NCBI GenBank assembly: GCA_002397155.1 | Contig: DGZR01000044.1 | Location: 1-41,620, forward strand | DNA length: 41,620 nucleotides | Reading direction: 5' to 3' | Source of the DNA: Firmicutes bacterium UBA4975 | GTDB taxonomy: Bacteria > Bacillota > Proteinivoracia > UBA4975 | Part shown: positions 37,968 through 41,620 of the stretch, in pieces | Position numbering within the stretch: position 1 is the first letter of the stretch | Layout: each line of letters begins with the position of its first letter | Translations under genes and position numbers: made by a program | Notes under the pieces: model-generated | What the model saw: only the letters and a program-made list of their open reading frames with translations | Database searches by the model: none | Told to the model about the DNA's origin: nothing

Positions 37968-39566
37968 TTAATCCAACACCTCCTGTGGCCCGATTCCCAG
38001 TTCTTTTGCCGCCCCGGCGGTTATTTCCTGGGGCAAGCCCAGGTGTCGGGCTATCCTGATCGCATCCCGAGGAACTTCTCCCTTGCCCGGAAGGAGGGAA
38101 TAGTCCATCAATTTGTATAGGGAGTGTAAATCCAGGGGAGTTCCTCCCCTATCCGGCCCTAGCCCCGCCACCCGCAAGTGATTTGCCCCGGCCAAGTCCG
38201 AGAGGCCGGGGTAGTGGGTGACCAGGAGGGTGATGCTCTCCCCTACTTTTAGCCAGCGGGCCAGGGCTTTGACCAGGGCGGCACCCTCCCAGGGATTAGT
38301 GCCCCGGGCCGGTTCGTCAAGCAGGTACAGGCCCCGCTCTTCCCGCCGGGGCAGGGCCTGGGCCAGACCGCTGATTTCCGTGGCGAAAGCGCTGAGGCCC
38401 CCTTGGGAATCCTCGGCCCGCTGAGAATAAAAAATAAAATGGCAGAGGGAAAAGCAGCAGGATTTTGCCGGAACCAGCAAGCCGTACTGGGCCATGGCTA
38501 CCGCCAGCCCAGCCGAACGCAGAGCCACCGACTTGCCCCCCATGTTGGCGCCGGTTATCACCGTCACCCCAGAGGACAGATGCAGGGACAGGGGCTGAAA
38601 AATCAAGCCCTTGGCGGCCAAGCCGCTGGCCACCGGGGGATTGACAAATTCCGCCAAGGCCAGTTTGGGCCCCGGGACCAGCCGGGGAACACACCAGCCT
38701 GTCTTTTGGGCCAGCCGTCCCTTGGCCAAGAGTAAATCCACCCGGCCCAAGCGGCGACAAGCCGCCAGCAAGAGGCGGCGATTAGCGGCGGTAGTTTTGC
38801 TGAGCAGGGTGCGGATCCGGCCCTCTTCGGCAGCCTGCTCTTCTTCCAGCGCCTCGATTGCCCGGGCCAGGGCCTGGGCCTCTTGGTCATCCCTGAGGCC
38901 GTACTCCAGCTCAGTCCAGTCCTCGGCCAAGAGGACTAAGTCCGGGCGGCCGGCCAGGGCCTGGGCGGCGGGATCGAGTTTTGCCAGGCGCAAGCGGCCA
39001 AGAGAGTTAAATGACTTGCCCGTCAGAGCGCTCACCTGGTCTTGTCTCTCTTTACGCCACCGGGCCAGCCGGGCCTTGTCCCGCCGCTTTTTTTCCCGCA
39101 GTTCTCCCAACAAGGGCGAAAAATCCGGGGACAGGTAGAACCCATCGCCCACCCCCCCCGGCGTCAGGGCCGAAAAAAGGGCATCCGCCACCGGCGGGAA
39201 GAGCCGAGGGGACAGACCGGGGAGCAGGGCCAGCTTTTCTTGGAGGCGGAAAACCGTCGCCAAAAAGCGCTTGAGTTGGTAAAATTCCACATCTTCCAGG
39301 ACATAGCCCCGGCAAGCCCTGTCCACCGCCCCCCGGATGTCCCGGAGGCCCGCCAGGTCATGTTCTACCTGGGTTAACAGGTTTTGTTCCGCCGTCAAAA
39401 GGCCGGCCACCAAGCTCCATTCCGCCCTCAGCCAATTCTCCCCGCCCGGTCCCCGGGCCTTTAAGCGGGATTTTTCCCGCTTGCCATAAGGGCTGAGGGG
39501 ACGGAGCTCGGCCAAGATCCAATCCAGGCCGATTTTTTCGGCAGCGAACTCTTCAATAAAAGCCAT
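37968..39566 (-). CDS. kamC: Lysine 5,6-aminomutase reactivase ATPase KamC (MutS-like)
   Basis: 532 residues. The C-terminal half is a MutS-family ATPase: Walker A TGANMGGKSVALRS (338-351), Walker B LYLLDEPARGTN (413-424) and the switch His in LLVTHYPGL (447-455). The middle is a helical lever/coiled-coil region (about 155-260, many Arg, Glu and Ala). The mismatch-recognition domain of MutS and the endonuclease Smr domain of MutS2 are absent. Database naming and the constant neighbourhood with kamB and kamDE indicate an ATP-driven factor that restores the inactivated aminomutase. ATG at 39566 with GGAGGA five bases upstream; the frame is open further up but that is kamB sequence. Confidence 0.9.
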   Translation of the reverse strand: MAFIEEFAAEKIGLDWILAELRPLSPYGKREKSRLKARGPGGENWLRAEWSLVAGLLTAEQNLLTQVEHDLAGLRDIRGAVDRACRGYVLEDVEFYQLKRFLATVFRLQEKLALLPGLSPRLFPPVADALFSALTPGGVGDGFYLSPDFSPLLGELREKKRRDKARLARWRKERQDQVSALTGKSFNSLGRLRLAKLDPAAQALAGRPDLVLLAEDWTELEYGLRDDQEAQALARAIEALEEEQAAEEGRIRTLLSKTTAANRRLLLAACRRLGRVDLLLAKGRLAQKTGWCVPRLVPGPKLALAEFVNPPVASGLAAKGLIFQPLSLHLSSGVTVITGANMGGKSVALRSAGLAVAMAQYGLLVPAKSCCFSLCHFIFYSQRAEDSQGGLSAFATEISGLAQALPRREERGLYLLDEPARGTNPWEGAALVKALARWLKVGESITLLVTHYPGLSDLAGANHLRVAGLGPDRGGTPLDLHSLYKLMDYSLLPGKGEVPRDAIRIARHLGLPQEITAGAAKELGIGPQEVLD

Positions 39567-39577
39567 CTTCGTCCTCC

Positions 39578-40591
39578 TTATGCCAGGGGATCGGCTACCG
39601 GCAAACCCGGCAACATTTTTTTTAAGTCCCGCACCAACTCGTTCCCAGGCAGCCTCCTCCCCTCCGGACTGAAGGGGTTGACCGTTATTCCTACCAAGTC
39701 GATCGGCAGGGCCACCCTGACCGGCACCCGCCTGGTCAGGCGCTGCCAGCGGCCGGGCTCGACAAAAATCCTGGTCGCGTCCCAGACGACGACCTGCAGG
39801 CTGGGAATCTTCCAACTGGCCTGCCAGAGCAGTTCCGCCAGGGGATCGCTGAGGGCCCCCCCCGTCAAAAAGCGGTTGCACTGAGGGCTGAGGTAGGAGG
39901 CTATCTCCGGGGGGGCGTCGACGGCGGTGGCGACGGGAATAGTCACGATGGGCCCCCGCGTTCCGGCCGCCCCGACTCCCCCCCCCGCGAGAAACTCTAT
40001 TTCCGGTAAGCTTAAGTCCCCGGCCGCCGGCAGCCCCAGGACCTCGACGGCATGGAGGGTGAGCCGGATTACCTCTTCTGTGCTGCCGCCGATTACCGCT
40101 CCGGTAGCCAAGATTGTCCCCTCGCTGACCGAGGGGGCGGAGGCTGATCGGCGGTCCATGGCTCCGTCCACTAAGACCAGGGAGGCCAATTGCTGCAGCC
40201 GGGCGAGTACGGGCTGCAGGTCGGCCATCCGTTCCGGGCCTGAGACCTCAACGGAGCCCTCTTCTTGGACCCGGGCGATGTATATCTCGCCGAGGGCGTT
40301 GGTCAAACCGGTGGCCTCCAGTATCTCCAGGCCGGCGCTGCCCCGACCGAGGCAGGGGCCGGCGGTAGCCAGGGCCGCGCCCGGAGGCAGAAATACAGGC
40401 GGCTTGGGCCGGAAGCTGACGACATCCTCATCTTCTCCGTCCCGGCCGGTGGAAGTAAGGCCCACAGATATCCCCGCTTCGCGGGCTTTGGCGATCAAGG
40501 AATTTACTGTAACCGTCTTGCCGGTGTTTTTACCCATTCCTACGACGGCTATTGAGCGATAGCGGCGGGCCCGGGCGAAAAGGGCGTTCAC
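39578..40591 (-). CDS. kamB: Lysine 5,6-aminomutase reactivase subunit KamB
   Basis: 337 residues. A P-loop, VVGMGKNTGKTVTVNSL (16-32), resembles MobB/CobQ-type GTPases and dethiobiotin synthase; SLVLVDGAMDRRSA supplies a Walker B-like region. The C-terminal half shows no domain I recognise. Its place between kamA and kamC is constant in lysine fermenters, and it is named as a reactivase subunit acting with KamC. The GTG start overlaps the kamA stop codon (GTGA), so the two are coupled; kamC begins 11 bases downstream. Confidence 0.88.
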   Translation of the reverse strand: MNALFARARRYRSIAVVGMGKNTGKTVTVNSLIAKAREAGISVGLTSTGRDGEDEDVVSFRPKPPVFLPPGAALATAGPCLGRGSAGLEILEATGLTNALGEIYIARVQEEGSVEVSGPERMADLQPVLARLQQLASLVLVDGAMDRRSASAPSVSEGTILATGAVIGGSTEEVIRLTLHAVEVLGLPAAGDLSLPEIEFLAGGGVGAAGTRGPIVTIPVATAVDAPPEIASYLSPQCNRFLTGGALSDPLAELLWQASWKIPSLQVVVWDATRIFVEPGRWQRLTRRVPVRVALPIDLVGITVNPFSPEGRRLPGNELVRDLKKMLPGLPVADPLA

Positions 40592-41620
40592 TTCCGGCGT
40601 TTTCCCCTTTTTAGGCCATTGGGTTCAATACTCAATTCCTGGCCCTGTAAAAGGCCGTGGACCCCCAGGGTATCTTGGCAGTATTGGCAATCGCTGCAAT
40701 CGGGGGACCGGTAATCCGGGGGCTGGGCATAAGTGGCGATAACCCCTTCGTAATTGCGGAGCACGACTCGTTCCGGGGACTGAGAGACCAGGTACTGGGG
40801 CATGACGGGGATCTTCCCCCCCCCGCCTGGAGCGTCCACGACAAAAGTGGGGACGGCAAAACCGGAAGTGTGCCCCCTAAGTCCTTCGATTATCTCAATT
40901 CCCTTGGCCACGCTGGTGCGAAAATGCTCGATGCCCTGGGAAAGGTCGCATTGATAGATGTAGTAAGGGCGGACCCGGTTTTTTACCAGGAGGTGGACCA
41001 GGGCTTTCATCACCCCCAGGCAGTCGTTTATCCCCCTCAAGAGCACCGATTGATTGCCCAGGGGGATCCCGGCGTCGGCCATGAGGGCCAGGGCGGCGGC
41101 GGCTTCCTTTGTAATTTCTCGGGGATGATTGAAATGGGTGTTGACCCAGATCGGGTGGTAGCGCCGCAGCATGGCGGTAAGCTCGGGAGTGATTCGCTGG
41201 GGCATGACCACCGGCGTCCGGGTGCCCAGGCGGATTATCTCCACATGGGGGATTTCCCGCAGTTTTTTGATTATCCATTCGAGCTGGTGATCGGAAGTAA
41301 GGAGGGCATCCCCTCCAGATAGTAGAACGTCCCGGACCTGGGGAGTCTCTCTGATGTAGTCCAGGGCCATCTCCACTTGGGCCCGGGGCAGAGCCCGGTC
41401 CGTCGCCCCCGCCACCCGCCGGCGGGTGCAGTGCCGGCAGTACATCGAACACTGGTCAGTGATCAAGAGCAGGACCCGGTCGGGGTAGCGATGGGTCAGA
41501 CCGGGGACTGGGGCATCGGTGTCCTCGGCTAGAGGGTCCAGCATGTCAGAAGGGGAGCGGTAGAGCTCCCGGCTGGTGGGCACCGCCTGCCGCCGGATAG
41601 GACAGGCCGGATCGGCGGGG
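40588..41620 (-). CDS. kamA: Lysine 2,3-aminomutase (5' end outside window)
   Basis: About 343 C-terminal residues of the usual 410-440 are visible. The frame is open to the window edge, where PACPIRRQAVPTSREL aligns with the conserved KamA segment, so the GTG at 41583 is not the true start. The radical-SAM cluster motif is CSMYCRHC, the PLP lysine is in VVDAPGGGGKIPVMP, and the zinc cysteines are CSDCQYC near the C-terminus. KamA converts L-lysine to L-beta-lysine, the first step of the pathway. YblA-type epsilon-lysine enzymes are relatives, but the presence of kamBCDE supports KamA. It overlaps kamB by four bases. Confidence 0.95.
   Translation of the reverse strand, partial: PADPACPIRRQAVPTSRELYRSPSDMLDPLAEDTDAPVPGLTHRYPDRVLLLITDQCSMYCRHCTRRRVAGATDRALPRAQVEMALDYIRETPQVRDVLLSGGDALLTSDHQLEWIIKKLREIPHVEIIRLGTRTPVVMPQRITPELTAMLRRYHPIWVNTHFNHPREITKEAAAALALMADAGIPLGNQSVLLRGINDCLGVMKALVHLLVKNRVRPYYIYQCDLSQGIEHFRTSVAKGIEIIEGLRGHTSGFAVPTFVVDAPGGGGKIPVMPQYLVSQSPERVVLRNYEGVIATYAQPPDYRSPDCSDCQYCQDTLGVHGLLQGQELSIEPNGLKRGKRRK

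Noticed and set aside
37968..39566. KamC as a DNA mismatch-repair MutS or MutS2
   Set aside because: No mismatch-recognition or Smr domain is present, and the gene is embedded between kamB and kamD.
41563..41620. GTG at 41583 as the start of a short KamA
   Set aside because: The frame stays open to the window edge and the upstream residues align with the conserved KamA sequence, so the gene is simply cut by the window.
1..41620. CRISPR array, tRNA, rRNA, insertion sequences, prophage or attachment sites
   Set aside because: No regularly spaced repeats, cloverleaf-like segments, transposase or integrase frames were seen; intergenic gaps are too short to hold them.

Overview
The window reads as a chromosomal segment of an anaerobic, endospore-forming, fairly GC-rich member of the Clostridia. 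The evidence is a full set of sporulation genes (spoIIID, a spoIIQ-like gene, spoIID, spoIIR, sigG), a Firmicutes gene order, and a lysine-fermentation cluster. All 47 genes recognised lie on the minus strand, as expected for one replichore arm. The first gene (left edge) lacks its 3' end and the last (kamA, right edge) lacks its 5' end. No rRNA, tRNA, CRISPR array, insertion sequence or prophage was seen, and no gene-free stretch exceeds about 215 bases.

In transcription order (right to left): kamA-kamB-kamC-kamD-kamE (lysine aminomutases and reactivase), pyrG, kal-kce (later lysine-fermentation steps), fba-tal-glpX (fructose phosphate metabolism), a LysM/M23 endopeptidase, tdk, a DUF1385 membrane protein, prfA-prmC, sigG-spoIIR, iscR-nifS-iscU, a Na/phosphate symporter-like gene, mntP, a fused ywlE-rpiB gene, ywlG, glyA, upp, a dCMP deaminase gene, a UPF0104 membrane protein, an FtsA-like protein, the complete ATP synthase operon (atpZ-I-B-E-F-H-A-G-D-C), ywmB, murA, spoIID, spoIIQ-like, spoIIID, mbl and the start of a degenerate SbcD-like phosphoesterase gene. 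From memory, pyrG-fba-tal-glpX-tdk-prfA-prmC-spoIIR-mntP-ywlE-rpiB-ywlG-glyA-upp-atp-ywmB-murAA-spoIID-spoIIID-mbl is the same relative order as in Bacillus subtilis. The kam/kal/kce genes, the isc genes and several membrane protein genes look like additions to this backbone.

Lysine is isomerised by KamA and KamDE. KamBC probably reactivate KamDE. Kce and Kal complete the route to acetoacetate and crotonyl-CoA, releasing ammonia; the dehydrogenase Kdd is not in the window. The c subunit of the ATP synthase carries the residues of a Na+-binding ring.

The most striking observation is that PyrG (CTP synthase), placed between kamE and kal, has glycine instead of the catalytic cysteine of its glutaminase domain. 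It is therefore predicted to depend on free ammonia, which the lysine-fermentation enzymes around it produce. Other points of interest are the YwlE-RpiB fusion, an FtsA-like protein with a repeat-containing tail, two enzyme families with lost metal ligands, a dyad operator at the isc promoter, and candidate sporulation sigma-factor promoters.
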